Positions 9,945 to 19,681 of a DNA stretch of 40,342 nt are shown one piece after another; within the stretch, counting starts at the first letter, position 1; every line of letters starts with the position of its first letter. The notes below the pieces were generated by a model. It saw only the letters and a program-made list of their open reading frames with translations, was not told where the DNA came from and did no database searches. The stretch is from the NCBI GenBank assembly GCA_017860575.1, contig JAGDMS010000004.1:1-40342 (forward strand). The letters run 5' to 3'. Both the position numbers and the translations under genes were made by a program. Source of the DNA: Deltaproteobacteria bacterium. Lineage in GTDB: Bacteria; Desulfobacterota; Binatia; HRBIN30.

Positions 9945-12821
9945 TCAGTACGAGCGCGCCCAGTTGGTGGTGCTTAAGGTGGCCGGCTCGCTCGGCTCAC
10001 GCCAGTGCAGGAACGTGGGTGGTGACGCGCTGAGGTGCATGCCCTCTGGGTAGCTCACAAACGCATCCTGGGGTGTTGCGAAGACGTCCAAGCACAGATA
10101 GCTGGCCGCATAGCCGTGGCTCTGGAACTGGTACCCTTCACCCTTGCGAAACAGATCCGCGAGCGGCGAGTTGTTCGGCACCGCCAACGCGAGCAACCCG
10201 TTGCTGCTGCCGAGGCTTGCGGGCGGTGTGCCCGACTCCCAGACACTGGCCAGAAGGACGTATCGGTCGCTCGCCGCCGCAGTCGCGCCGGCCGTCCGAG
10301 ATCCGGCCATGGCGAGCGTGTCTTCATCGGCGCCGCCGGCGGGTTCGGCTGGTGCTGGGGGTGGCGGTGGCACGGGGCCCCGCCGCGGCTGCCGTTGGGC
10401 GTTCGGCTCACGATTTGGAGCCTCCCCCTCCTCAGGTGTCGGCTCGAGCGACGGGCGTGCCTCCCAAGAGGGGCGGTTCAGGGCCTCCCAGGACGGGCCG
10501 CGCATGCCGCGCTCATCAAATGGCTTCTGGATGATGCGCTCGCGCTCGCCGACCGAGACGTTACGCTGTTCGCGTTCGCTACGGATGATGTGCGGCGTGA
10601 GAAAAACCAGGAGATTCGTCTTGCGGTTACGGAAGTTGGTGTAGCGGAAAAAATTGCCGACGAACGGGATGTCACCAAAAAAGGGCACCTTGGTCTGGCT
10701 CTTGTTCTGCACATCGAAAATCAAACCGCCGATCACCACCGTTTGCTTGTCCTTGGCCACCACCGTTGTGGTGGCCGAGCGAATCGTCGTTGTCGGTCCG
10801 AGCCGTGGGTCCGTGGAGATCACGTCCGAGACCTCTTCGAAGATGTCGAGTCGGACGCTGCCGCCCTCGGAGATTTGCGGTGTGATGCGCAGAGTGATGC
10901 CGACGTCGCGCCGATCGATGGACTGAAAGGTGTTGGAAAGGTTGACGTCGGTCGTTGCCACGCTGGCCACAAAGGGCACGTTCTGGCCGGCAACGATTTC
11001 GGCTTCCTGGTTGTCGGTCGTCAATACGGTCGGTGCTGACAGGATGTTGGCGTCCGTGTCTTGCTCGAGCGCCCGCAGCAGTGCCTGCTGCGCCGGGATG
11101 GTGATCCCGTTCACGGTCACCGTTTGATTGCTAGCGGCCGCCAAAACGAGACCGGACAGGTTGGCGGGTTGCAGCAGGCTGTTGATGTCGCCGCTGAGAT
11201 TGGTGCGGGCGATACCGACCCCGTTGTTGAGTTCCGTCACCCCCTGGAATTCAATGCCGAGCTCCCGGGTTTTGTCGAGCGATACTTCGGCGATGATGGC
11301 CTCGACGTAGACTTGTCGGCGCCGGACGTCGAGCTTCTCGATCACGTCCTTCAGTGTCTCGAAATCCTGCGGTGAGGCATCGATGATGAGCGCATTGGTC
11401 GATGGGTCCGCCGAGAGGCGCACGCCGCCCTGGAATTGGCTCTGTTGCTGTCCGGGGGTCGTGGCGCCCCCGGTGACGCTGCCCACGCCTCCCATGGCGC
11501 CCCCCACACCACCGAATGTGCTGCCTCTGCTTCCTCCGATGCTACCCGACGTACCGAATCCCGTTTGGCCGAAGCCGCCATAGCCGCCGCCGAAGGACCC
11601 CGCACCGCCGTAGCCACCCAGGCCACCATAGCCGCCACCACCGTAGCCACCCACACCACCATAGCCGCCGCCATAACGGCTGCTTCCCGACGACCTGCTG
11701 AAGCTGCTCCCGCGCATGCCACCGATACCGCCCATGCGGCCGCCCATGCCGAAGCCGCCAACGCCCCCGCCGCCGCCCCCGCCAATCAATGAGCTCAGTA
11801 CGCCGATCATCTCAAAGGCGTTGGCGTACTTCAGGTAGTAGACGTGGATACGCCCGGTGCCGAGGGGGAGCGGGACATCCAGCCGTGCAATCAGGTCCTT
11901 GATCCGGCGGGTCTCCAGCGGACCGGCCATGAGAATGAGTGTGTTCGTGCGCTCATCGGGAATGATCTTGAAGGAGCGTTCCGGCGTGGTACCGCCCGTG
12001 ATTGCGCCGGCGGCACCCGGGGCTGGTACGCCTGTTGTCCGCGCCGCGCCGCGTCGCAAGCGGGCGTCGGGTGCGGCCCCCGGTTGCGTCGTCGGGGCGC
12101 CGGCGGCGCCGGCCCCGCCCTGCTCACTCAGCACTTGCTGCAGCAGCGCCGCAATGTCCGTGGCAAACGCGTAGTTCAAGCGCACCACCTCGATGCCCTG
12201 TTCGGAGCCTTCGACATCCAGTTGCATGAGGATCTTGGTGAGCCGCTCGGTTTGTGCGGCCGTGTCGATCACGATCAGCGTGTTGGTGGTGCCGTAGGCC
12301 GCCAACAATCCGTCCGGCGATATCAACGGTTGGAGGATGCTGATCATGTTATTGGCGTCCACGTACTTCAGTGGGATCAGGCGGGTGATGTATTCATCCG
12401 TTGCCGCCGGCGCCCCGTTGGGGTTGACGGTGCGAATGGTGTTGCTCTTCGCCTCCTTACTCGGAACGATCTTGATGATCGACCCGGCTGGAACGGTGGT
12501 GAATCCCTTCACTTGCAGAACGGACTGGAAGACAAGGTAGGCTTCGTCGACCGAGATCTTCGACGGGGAGATAATGGTGACCTTGCCCCGCACCTTCTCA
12601 TCGACGATGAAGTTCTTGCCGGTCAACTCGCTGATGAACTTGACGAGGACGGCGAGATCGACATCCTGGAAGTCCATCTGAATCAGACGTTGGCTGTTCT
12701 GCGCGTCCGTGCCGCCTGTTGGCGCCGGGGCGGGTTGGGCGGAGGCCGAAGTCGTCGCGTACCATGAGAATCCCAGCACCATCCAGCTCAGCGCCAGAAG
12801 GCATTTTACCAATTGCCGCAT
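9945..12821 (-). CDS. gspD: Type II secretion secretin GspD with long Gly-rich insert and C-terminal extension
   Basis: 958 aa: N0/N1-N3 and secretin domain (VPFFGDIPFVGNFFRYTNFRNRKTNLLVFLTPHIIR), Gly/Tyr-rich segment at about 11450-11785, Pro-rich linker and a terminal domain. Confidence 0.95.
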   Translation of the reverse strand: MRQLVKCLLALSWMVLGFSWYATTSASAQPAPAPTGGTDAQNSQRLIQMDFQDVDLAVLVKFISELTGKNFIVDEKVRGKVTIISPSKISVDEAYLVFQSVLQVKGFTTVPAGSIIKIVPSKEAKSNTIRTVNPNGAPAATDEYITRLIPLKYVDANNMISILQPLISPDGLLAAYGTTNTLIVIDTAAQTERLTKILMQLDVEGSEQGIEVVRLNYAFATDIAALLQQVLSEQGGAGAAGAPTTQPGAAPDARLRRGAARTTGVPAPGAAGAITGGTTPERSFKIIPDERTNTLILMAGPLETRRIKDLIARLDVPLPLGTGRIHVYYLKYANAFEMIGVLSSLIGGGGGGGVGGFGMGGRMGGIGGMRGSSFSRSSGSSRYGGGYGGVGGYGGGGYGGLGGYGGAGSFGGGYGGFGQTGFGTSGSIGGSRGSTFGGVGGAMGGVGSVTGGATTPGQQQSQFQGGVRLSADPSTNALIIDASPQDFETLKDVIEKLDVRRRQVYVEAIIAEVSLDKTRELGIEFQGVTELNNGVGIARTNLSGDINSLLQPANLSGLVLAAASNQTVTVNGITIPAQQALLRALEQDTDANILSAPTVLTTDNQEAEIVAGQNVPFVASVATTDVNLSNTFQSIDRRDVGITLRITPQISEGGSVRLDIFEEVSDVISTDPRLGPTTTIRSATTTVVAKDKQTVVIGGLIFDVQNKSQTKVPFFGDIPFVGNFFRYTNFRNRKTNLLVFLTPHIIRSEREQRNVSVGERERIIQKPFDERGMRGPSWEALNRPSWEARPSLEPTPEEGEAPNREPNAQRQPRRGPVPPPPPAPAEPAGGADEDTLAMAGSRTAGATAAASDRYVLLASVWESGTPPASLGSSNGLLALAVPNNSPLADLFRKGEGYQFQSHGYAASYLCLDVFATPQDAFVSYPEGMHLSASPPTFLHWREPSEPATLSTTNWARSY

Positions 12822-12845
12822 GCCACCCCTCTCCGATCGCGAGAC

Positions 12846-13742
12846 TCACCTGCCGATGTTGTACTGCAGGTTGACCAATTCCTTGTTCCGCAAAACTTGC
12901 ACGTTCAGTTGCTGCGCGCTGCGCAACTCCTGCAACAGAGCGAGCGCACGGGTCGGGTCATTGATCTGGGAGCCATTGATGCTCTGGATGATGTCGCCGT
13001 TGCGCAGGCCGATGTTGTCGAAAAGACTGTTCTGACGAATGGCGAAGAGGCGGAAGCCGGTCGACTGCCCCCCTTCGAAGTGCGGCACCGCGCGAATCTG
13101 GGTGAACAGCTGACTCATGTTGTCGAGGGCCGAGTCCACCTCGCTCCGATCGATGTTGTACTGCGTGTCGCTGACCTGTCGGATGTGCGGATTCCCGGAC
13201 GGGCTGGCTGCCGCCGCGGCGGGACCGGAGGGCGCCGCGACTGGCGCGGGGCGCGCGATGGCCGGACCGCCCTGCGAGGCGGCCAGTTCCAACACCTCGT
13301 CCCGCCCGTCGCGCTCCAGGATGATGCGATCCCATTCGACGGCCTTGATGGTGACATTGCCCGCCATCTTATCGTTCACCCGGTAGAGTTCCTGCTTGTG
13401 GCTGGTCAAGTCTTCGATGATGCAGTACGAGGGCCGGCCATCCGAATGGATGGCCACCCCCCAGAGCTTGAGCTTGAGTTCCGTGGGTTTTGGTGGCTCG
13501 GCTGATTTCTCCGGCTCCGGTTTTACCGAATTGAAAATGTCGCGGTTGTGGATGGCGGCGTAATAGGAGGCCGGACGGCGAGGGCCGTGTTCGATCGGTG
13601 GCGGCGGTTGGCTGAGGTGCACTTGGGGCAGCGGCGTCAACCGCGCCGCAGCCGCGGTGCTTACGGTGGACGCGCCCCAGTACGCGATCAACCCCAGCAG
13701 AACGAGATTGACCCAAAGCAGATGTCGCGGTGAGATCTTCAT
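12846..13742 (-). CDS. gspC: Type II secretion protein GspC (PDZ-containing)
   Basis: N-terminal TM, HR-like region (LKLWGVAIHSDGRPSYCIIEDL), C-terminal PDZ-like region (GFRLFAIRQNSLFDNIGLRNGDIIQSINGSQI). Confidence 0.92.
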   Translation of the reverse strand: MKISPRHLLWVNLVLLGLIAYWGASTVSTAAAARLTPLPQVHLSQPPPPIEHGPRRPASYYAAIHNRDIFNSVKPEPEKSAEPPKPTELKLKLWGVAIHSDGRPSYCIIEDLTSHKQELYRVNDKMAGNVTIKAVEWDRIILERDGRDEVLELAASQGGPAIARPAPVAAPSGPAAAAASPSGNPHIRQVSDTQYNIDRSEVDSALDNMSQLFTQIRAVPHFEGGQSTGFRLFAIRQNSLFDNIGLRNGDIIQSINGSQINDPTRALALLQELRSAQQLNVQVLRNKELVNLQYNIGR

Positions 13743-13756
13743 GCAGGGCCGAGGCT

Positions 13757-13786
13757 TCTATAGTCGAAAAATCCTGACGAATTCAA
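13757..13786 (-). promoter_or_regulatory. Candidate sigma70-type promoter for the gsp operon
   Basis: Minus strand TTGAAT-N18-TATAGA; the predicted start site would lie only about 8 nt upstream of the gspC ATG. Confidence 0.35.
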
Positions 13787-13802
13787 GCATTGGGTTGCGA
13801 GG

Positions 13803-13831
13803 TTGACACACCACAACCCCCTGGGTACCCT
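13803..13831 (+). promoter_or_regulatory. Candidate sigma70-type promoter for the Fe-S carrier/heme cluster
   Basis: TTGACA (13803-13808), 17-bp spacer, TACCCT (13826-13831), divergent from gspC. Confidence 0.4.
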
Positions 13832-13904
13832 TACAGACGAACAAGGTTTCAGAAGCTTCAAGGCGCGAACACCTGATCTTCGATCACAGAAGAAGGATAC
13901 CAGT

Positions 13905-14285
13905 ATGCAGGAGATTGCGAGCCCGGACACTACGGGGGCTGGTGCGGCGTCGTCAGGGCCCGTGCTGAGTCTAACCGAGGCGGCTGCGGAGATGGTGAAA
14001 GTCGCGATGCAACGCGAGGGGTTGGTCGGTCATGCCCTGCGCATCTCGGTCGTAGGCGGGGGCTGCTCCGGGTTGCAGTACAGTCTGAATTTCGACGACA
14101 GCACGCGTCCGGACGATTCCGTGGTGGAGCAACACGGGGTCCGGTTGGTGGTGGATGCGACCAGTGCGCCATACCTGGCGGGCACGACGATCGACTACGT
14201 CAAGGGATTGCACGGCGCGGGCTTCAAATTTGTCAACCCCAAGGCCGCGCGCACCTGCGGTTGCGGCTCCTCATTTTCCACCTGA
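13905..14285 (+). CDS. A-type iron-sulfur cluster carrier (IscA/ErpA-like)
   Basis: GGGCSGLQYSLNFD... and C-terminal CGCGSSFS motif (three conserved Cys). ATG 13905 preceded by GAAGGA. Confidence 0.9.
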   Translation: MQEIASPDTTGAGAASSGPVLSLTEAAAEMVKVAMQREGLVGHALRISVVGGGCSGLQYSLNFDDSTRPDDSVVEQHGVRLVVDATSAPYLAGTTIDYVKGLHGAGFKFVNPKAARTCGCGSSFST

Positions 14286-14373
14286 TTGGGATCCGCTGCC
14301 GCCAGAAAGCCGGCCGGTCGTCCAGATCTGAGGCGTCGTTGGTACGGGCGTGACGGACAGGCGCACTGCCGAG

Positions 14374-15039
14374 ATGAAATATTACCCCGTATTCCTACGG
14401 GTGGTGGGCCGACCGTGTGTCGTCATTGGCGGTGGGAGTGTTGCGCAGCACAAGGTGGAGGCCCTGATGCGCGCGGGGGCACAGGTGTCGGTGATCAGCC
14501 CCACGCTGACGGCGCGCCTCGCGGCCCGGGCGGCGGCGCGGCAAATCGTGCATGAGCGCCGCTGCTATGCCAAAGGGGATCTGCGCGGGTGCGTCTTGGC
14601 GTATGCGGCGACCGACGATGCGCACGTGCAACAGCAGGTAGCAGCCGAGGCGCGTGAAGCGGGCGTGTTGCTGAACGTGGTCGACCGCCCAGACCGCAGT
14701 GACTTCATCACGCCTGCGATCGTCGAACGGGGGGATCTCGTTGTCGCGGTTTCGACGGGTGGCGCGAGCCCGGCGCTGGCCAAGCGTATCCGCCACGATC
14801 TCGAAGGCACCTTCGGTGCGGAGTACGAGTTCGCCTTGCACTTGTTTCGACGCCTGCGCACCGAACTCACGGCGCAGCGGCGATCGCCGGCGGAGCGGCG
14901 GCGTATTTTCTCGGCGCTGGCAAATTCAGCCTTGCTCGACTATCTACGGTTGGGCCAAACGCAGGCAGTGAATCGGTTATTGGCCGAAACGGCGGGCGGC
15001 GGGATTTCGCTGACCGCGTTGGGTATGGAGCTGAACTGA
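14374..15039 (+). CDS. Precorrin-2 dehydrogenase/sirohydrochlorin ferrochelatase (CysG N-terminal type)
   Basis: MKYYPVFLRVVGRPCVVIGGGSVAQHKVEALMRAGAQVSVISP Rossmann motif; NVVDRPDRSDFITPAIVERGDLVVAVSTGGASPALAKRIR. Confidence 0.92.
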   Translation: MKYYPVFLRVVGRPCVVIGGGSVAQHKVEALMRAGAQVSVISPTLTARLAARAAARQIVHERRCYAKGDLRGCVLAYAATDDAHVQQQVAAEAREAGVLLNVVDRPDRSDFITPAIVERGDLVVAVSTGGASPALAKRIRHDLEGTFGAEYEFALHLFRRLRTELTAQRRSPAERRRIFSALANSALLDYLRLGQTQAVNRLLAETAGGGISLTALGMELN

Positions 15040-15042
15040 GCG

Positions 15043-15873
15043 ATGAGTAATGTTCTCCTGGCGCATGCGCTGGCGTTCTACCTGCTGAGTACGATTACGG
15101 GGGTCGCGCACCTGGTCACCGGGCAGGACGCCATGCGGCGCTGGGCCTTCGCCTTGCTCGCCTGCGCCCTTGGCGTGCATGCCGGGGCCTTGGCGGTTCG
15201 GGCGGTGATGATGGGCTATGAGGCCGTCGCGACCTTCCAGGATGAGTTATCCTTCATCGCGTGCATCATGGTCGGGACCTACGTGCTGATGGCGGTGGTG
15301 CTGGTGCCGCGGGCTGATTTGACGGTGGTGGGGGTCCTGGTGACGCCGCTGGCGTTTCTGTTTACCCTGTCCGCATATGCGTTCAATAGTTCGACGGCTG
15401 CGCTGCCCCCGCAATTGCAGAACGTGTGGCTGCCGGTGCACGTCGCGCCCGCGTTCCTCGGCTACGCGATTTTCGCCCTCGCGTTCTGCCTGAGCGTCAT
15501 TTACTTGTTGCAGGAACGGCAGCTCAAGGCCAAGCGCAAGAGCAATTTGTTCCGCCGCCTGCCATCGCTGGAGACACTTGACCAGCTCAATCACCGCTTC
15601 GTGAGCTGGGGATTCGCGCTGTTTACCGTCGGCATCATCACCGGGACGCTGCTGGCGAAGGAGACCTGGGGGGCGTTGTGGTCGTGGCAGCCGGTGGAAC
15701 TGGCGTCCGCGATCACCTGGGTGTTGTACGCGCTGCTGGTGCACGCGCGCCACACCGGTTGGCGCGGGCGGAAGGCCGCCACATTGACCGTGGTCAGCTT
15801 CGTGGTGCTGGTGGTGTCGTTCCTGAGCGTCAACCTGCTGTTTCCAGGGAAACACTCGGGGTCGTTCGACTGA
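15043..15873 (+). CDS. Cytochrome c assembly protein, CcsA/HemX-like
   Basis: Multi-TM protein with the WGALWSWQPVEL tryptophan-rich motif; stop overlaps the hemA ATG. Confidence 0.88.
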   Translation: MSNVLLAHALAFYLLSTITGVAHLVTGQDAMRRWAFALLACALGVHAGALAVRAVMMGYEAVATFQDELSFIACIMVGTYVLMAVVLVPRADLTVVGVLVTPLAFLFTLSAYAFNSSTAALPPQLQNVWLPVHVAPAFLGYAIFALAFCLSVIYLLQERQLKAKRKSNLFRRLPSLETLDQLNHRFVSWGFALFTVGIITGTLLAKETWGALWSWQPVELASAITWVLYALLVHARHTGWRGRKAATLTVVSFVVLVVSFLSVNLLFPGKHSGSFD

Positions 15874-17153
15874 TGCAACGGGAAGTCCTTATCGTCGGCG
15901 TCAACCACCGCAAAGCGCCGGTGGAGGTGCGCGAACGGCTGAGCTTTGCGGACGGGCGGCTGCAGGAGGGATTGCGGACGCTGCTGACGCTCCGGCCCAT
16001 TGACGAAGGCGTGATCATCTCGACGTGCAATCGCGTCGAGATCGTGGCGGCCACGGTCGATGGGGACGACGCAGTGGAGGCGTTGACGGATTTTCTCACG
16101 TCCGGCGACCGGATCGCCCGTGGGCAGTTGGCGGAGCACCTGTCCGTGTATCGGGGGCGTGAAGCGGTCCGCCATCTGTTTCGTGTAGCGGCCAGCCTCG
16201 ATTCCATGGTGGTTGGGGAACCGCAGATTCTGGGTCAGCTGAAGGATTCGTACAGTCACGCGGCAAGTGAGGGCAGCGCGGGGACGGTGCTGCACCGTTG
16301 CTTTCACAAGTCGTTCAGCGTGGCCAAGCGGGTACGCAGTGAGACGGGCGTGGCGGGCAAGGCGGTGTCGGTGAGCTCGGCGGCCGTCGAACTGGCGACG
16401 AAGATCTTCGACCGCTTTGACGACAAGACGGCGCTGCTTTTGGGCGCGGGAACGATGAGCGAGTTGGCAGCGCGCCACCTGCTCGCGCACGGGGTCAGCC
16501 GCCTGATGGTGGCTAACCGCACGTTCGAGCGTGCCGTGGAGCTGGCACACGAGTTTCAGGGCACTCCGGTGCCGTTCGAGGAGTTCTCCCGCTATCTGTC
16601 GATGGCCGACATGGTCATCGGTTCCACCGCCGCCGATGGGTACGTGTTGACACGCGACCGCATGCAAGAAGTCCTGCGTGCGCGCCGCTACCGGCCGATC
16701 TTCCTCATCGACATGAGCGTTCCCCGCAACTTCGATCCGTCGATCAACGAACTCGACAATGCCTACCTCTATGACATCGACGATCTGGGGGAGGTCGCCC
16801 AGGTCAACCGTGAAGAGCGGGGTCGCGAGGCCGAGAAGGCGGAATCCATCGTCGACGCCGAGGTGGAGACCTTCTGGAAGTGGCTCGCCGCGCTCGAGGC
16901 CGTGCCGACGATCGTCGCATTGCGGGAGAAGATGGACGCCATTCGCAAGGGGGAACTGGAGAAGACGCTGGCGACCTTGCGCGATTTGGCGCCGCGGGAA
17001 CGCGAGGCGCTCGAGGCGATGACGGCGGCGATCGTGAACAAGATCCTACACGGACCGATAACCCATCTAAAACAGCACCATCGAGAGCACGAAGCCTTTT
17101 ACGTGGCCGCCGCCCGTCAGCTCTTCGATCTGCAGGAGCCGGAGAACCAGTGA
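15873..17153 (+). CDS. hemA: Glutamyl-tRNA reductase
   Basis: MQREVLIVGVNHRKAPVEVRERLSF..., STCNRVEI, VASLDSMVVGEPQILGQLK, LLLGAGTMSELAARHL. Confidence 0.97.
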   Translation: MQREVLIVGVNHRKAPVEVRERLSFADGRLQEGLRTLLTLRPIDEGVIISTCNRVEIVAATVDGDDAVEALTDFLTSGDRIARGQLAEHLSVYRGREAVRHLFRVAASLDSMVVGEPQILGQLKDSYSHAASEGSAGTVLHRCFHKSFSVAKRVRSETGVAGKAVSVSSAAVELATKIFDRFDDKTALLLGAGTMSELAARHLLAHGVSRLMVANRTFERAVELAHEFQGTPVPFEEFSRYLSMADMVIGSTAADGYVLTRDRMQEVLRARRYRPIFLIDMSVPRNFDPSINELDNAYLYDIDDLGEVAQVNREERGREAEKAESIVDAEVETFWKWLAALEAVPTIVALREKMDAIRKGELEKTLATLRDLAPREREALEAMTAAIVNKILHGPITHLKQHHREHEAFYVAAARQLFDLQEPENQ

Positions 17154-18070
17154 AACGAACCATTCGGATCGGAACGCGCGGCAGCCAGTTGGCGCTGGTG
17201 CAGTCGCGATGGGTACAAGCCTGCGTGCAACGCCAGCTTCCCGATTTCACCGTGGAGTTGGTAACGATCACCACGTCCGGGGATCGTTTCGTGGAACAGC
17301 CGCTCAGTCTGATTGGCGGCAAAGGGTTGTTTGTCAAGGAGATTGAAGAAGCTCTGCAATCGGGTGTCATCGATTGCGCCGTACATTCGCTGAAGGACGT
17401 GCCGGGGGAGCTGGCTCCGGGGTTGGTATTGGCGGCCATTCCGCCACGCGAGGACGTCCGCGACGTGCTGATCACGACGGATGGCAGGCGGCTGGACCAA
17501 CTCGTCCCGGGGGCGCGCGTCGGGACCAGCAGCCTGCGGCGGATGGCCTTGGTGCGAGCTGCGCGGCCCGATCTTGAGGTCGTGAATTTACGCGGTAATG
17601 TCGACACGCGCCTCCGCAAACTGGATCGCGGCGATTTCGGTGCGGTCATCCTTGCGGCTGCAGGCCTCAATCGGCTGGGGATCAAGCGCAGTGGTGTGGC
17701 GTATTGCGATCCCGGCGAATTTGTTCCCGCGATTGGTCAGGGTGCGCTCGCGATCGAAAGCCGTGCGGACCAGACGGCGGCGCTGCTGGCGCCGTTGGAC
17801 GATACGATCACGCGGAGCGCGGTTGTCGCCGAGCGCGCCTTCCTGGCGCGTGCTGGTGGGTCGTGTCGGACGCCGTTGGCGGCGCACGCCACGATTACGG
17901 AGCATCACCTCGTGCTGCGCGCCCTGATCGCGAGTCCCGATGGACGGCAAGTCGTGCGCGGCGAACGCCGCGGCGCCGCCGTGGACGGTGCGGCGCTCGG
18001 CGCCGAGTTGGCGGAGGAGTTGCTTGGCAAAGGCGGCGCGGAGATCTTGCGGGCCCTGTTGGCCAATTAG
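17150..18070 (+). CDS. hemC: Hydroxymethylbilane synthase (porphobilinogen deaminase)
   Basis: GTG start at 17150 overlapping the hemA stop; RIGTRGSQLALVQS..., FVKEIEEAL, HSLKDVP, GSCRTPLAAHA cofactor Cys. Confidence 0.97.
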   Translation: MKRTIRIGTRGSQLALVQSRWVQACVQRQLPDFTVELVTITTSGDRFVEQPLSLIGGKGLFVKEIEEALQSGVIDCAVHSLKDVPGELAPGLVLAAIPPREDVRDVLITTDGRRLDQLVPGARVGTSSLRRMALVRAARPDLEVVNLRGNVDTRLRKLDRGDFGAVILAAAGLNRLGIKRSGVAYCDPGEFVPAIGQGALAIESRADQTAALLAPLDDTITRSAVVAERAFLARAGGSCRTPLAAHATITEHHLVLRALIASPDGRQVVRGERRGAAVDGAALGAELAEELLGKGGAEILRALLAN

Positions 18071-18123
18071 GAATCTTGCGGTGCGCCCGCGCCCCGCGTG
18101 CGGACGCCCGACCGAGGTTGCCG

Positions 18124-19662
18124 GTGACCGGTAAGGTGTATCTGGTCGGTGCCGGGCCTGGTGATCCCGGCCTCTGCACGCTGAAAGGCAAACGTTGCCT
18201 GGAGGATGCCGACGTCGTCATTTACGATTACCTGGCCAATCCGCGGTTGCTGGAGTTCGCACGGCCCGAGGCGCAACGGATTGAGGTCGGCAAACACGGG
18301 GGTGGCAAGCACGTCGACCAAGACGTGATCACCGGACTCCTCATTGAGCACGCGCGGGCCGGGCGCACGGTGGTCCGACTGAAGGGTGGAGACCCGTTTG
18401 TGTTCGGCCGCGGCGCCGAGGAGGCGGAGGCCATCCGCGATGCTGGAGTGAACTTCGAGATCGTTTCCGGTGTGTCGTCGGCCGTTGCGGTGCCGGCCTA
18501 TGCCGGCATCCCGCTGACGCATCGGCGGTTCGCATCCAACGTCATCTTTACAACGGGGTACGAATACCCAACCAAGGAGGAACCTGCCGTGCGCTGGGCG
18601 GAACTGGCGCGCAGCGGCAGCACGCTTGTGATTCTCATGGCCACGCGGCAGCTGCGCGCCAGTATGGAGAAGCTGATGGCGGGCGGCCTGGTGGCGGACA
18701 CGCCGGTCGCGGTGGTGCGTTGGGGGACGCGCGCCAGCCAGCACACGATCGTCGGTACGGTAGGGACGATCGCCAGCCTTGCCGAAGCCGAGCAGCTCCA
18801 GCCCCCGGCGATTGCGGTGGTCGGGCAGGTGGTACGGCTGCGCGACAAGTTGAACTGGTTCGAGCGTAAACCGCTGTTCGGTCGTCGCATCGTCGTTACG
18901 CGTCCCCGCGCGCAGGCCGCGGAGTTTGCGGAGCAACTGGAGGCCTGGGGTGCCGAGGTCATTCCGTTCCCGACGATCGAAACCGTGGTACCAGCAGCGC
19001 TGGACCGGCTGGACGACGCCATGCGCCGCGCCCGGGACTTTGACTGGGTGGTCTTCACCAGCGTGAACGGGGTGCGGGTGTTTTTTGACCGCTTGCGGGA
19101 GATCGGGGCCGATGTGCGCGATTGGCATCGGGCGCGTCTGGCCGCGATCGGCCCGCAGACGGCAAAGGCGCTACAGCGCCTTTGCCTGCGGGTGGAAACG
19201 ATTCCCGAAGAGTTTCGTGCCGAGGCGGTGGTGGCCGAGATGGTTAGAGCCGGCGTGGCGGGAAAGCGCGTGTTGCTGCCGCGCGCGGCTGCCGCCCGCG
19301 AAGTCCTGCCGGTGCAACTGCGCGAGCACGGCGCGATCGTCGAGGAGGTGGCTACCTACACCACGACGCTGCCTGCCGTCGCGCCGGAGTTGCGTGCGTT
19401 GCTCCTCGGCGGTCAAGCGGACCTCGTCACGTTTACCAGCTCCAGTACGGTGCAGAATTTCGCCGCGATTTTTCACGATCAAGTCCCCCGGGTGCTGGCG
19501 CATGCGGCGGTGGGTTGCATTGGCCCGGTGACGGCGGACACGGCGCGCCAACTCGGGATTCGCGTGGATCTCCAGCCCCGTTCGTACACCATACCTGCCT
19601 TTGTGGAAGCGATCGTGCAGTACTATTCCGCAGGCTCGCGCGCCGTCAGGCGCGGCGACTAG
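18124..19662 (+). CDS. Uroporphyrinogen-III C-methyltransferase / uroporphyrinogen-III synthase fusion (CobA-HemD)
   Basis: VYLVGAGPGDPGLCTLKGKRCLEDADVVIYD... SUMT domain then HemD domain (GRRIVVTRPRAQAAEFAEQLEAWGAEVIPFPTIE). Likely GTG start 18124 after GAGG. Confidence 0.93.
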   Translation: MTGKVYLVGAGPGDPGLCTLKGKRCLEDADVVIYDYLANPRLLEFARPEAQRIEVGKHGGGKHVDQDVITGLLIEHARAGRTVVRLKGGDPFVFGRGAEEAEAIRDAGVNFEIVSGVSSAVAVPAYAGIPLTHRRFASNVIFTTGYEYPTKEEPAVRWAELARSGSTLVILMATRQLRASMEKLMAGGLVADTPVAVVRWGTRASQHTIVGTVGTIASLAEAEQLQPPAIAVVGQVVRLRDKLNWFERKPLFGRRIVVTRPRAQAAEFAEQLEAWGAEVIPFPTIETVVPAALDRLDDAMRRARDFDWVVFTSVNGVRVFFDRLREIGADVRDWHRARLAAIGPQTAKALQRLCLRVETIPEEFRAEAVVAEMVRAGVAGKRVLLPRAAAAREVLPVQLREHGAIVEEVATYTTTLPAVAPELRALLLGGQADLVTFTSSSTVQNFAAIFHDQVPRVLAHAAVGCIGPVTADTARQLGIRVDLQPRSYTIPAFVEAIVQYYSAGSRAVRRGD

Positions 19663-19681
19663 CGCGTGTTGAGGAGGCCCC

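Noticed and set aside
10035-11039. 334-aa plus-strand ORF antisense to gspD
   Set aside because: Lies entirely within the conserved secretin gene; composition is typical of an antisense shadow.
15591-16667. 358-aa minus ORF antisense to hemA/ccsA
   Set aside because: The hemA and ccsA frames carry all recognisable motifs; this is their complement.
18067-19128. 353-aa minus ORF antisense to cobA-hemD
   Set aside because: His/Arg/Gln-rich shadow with no motif.
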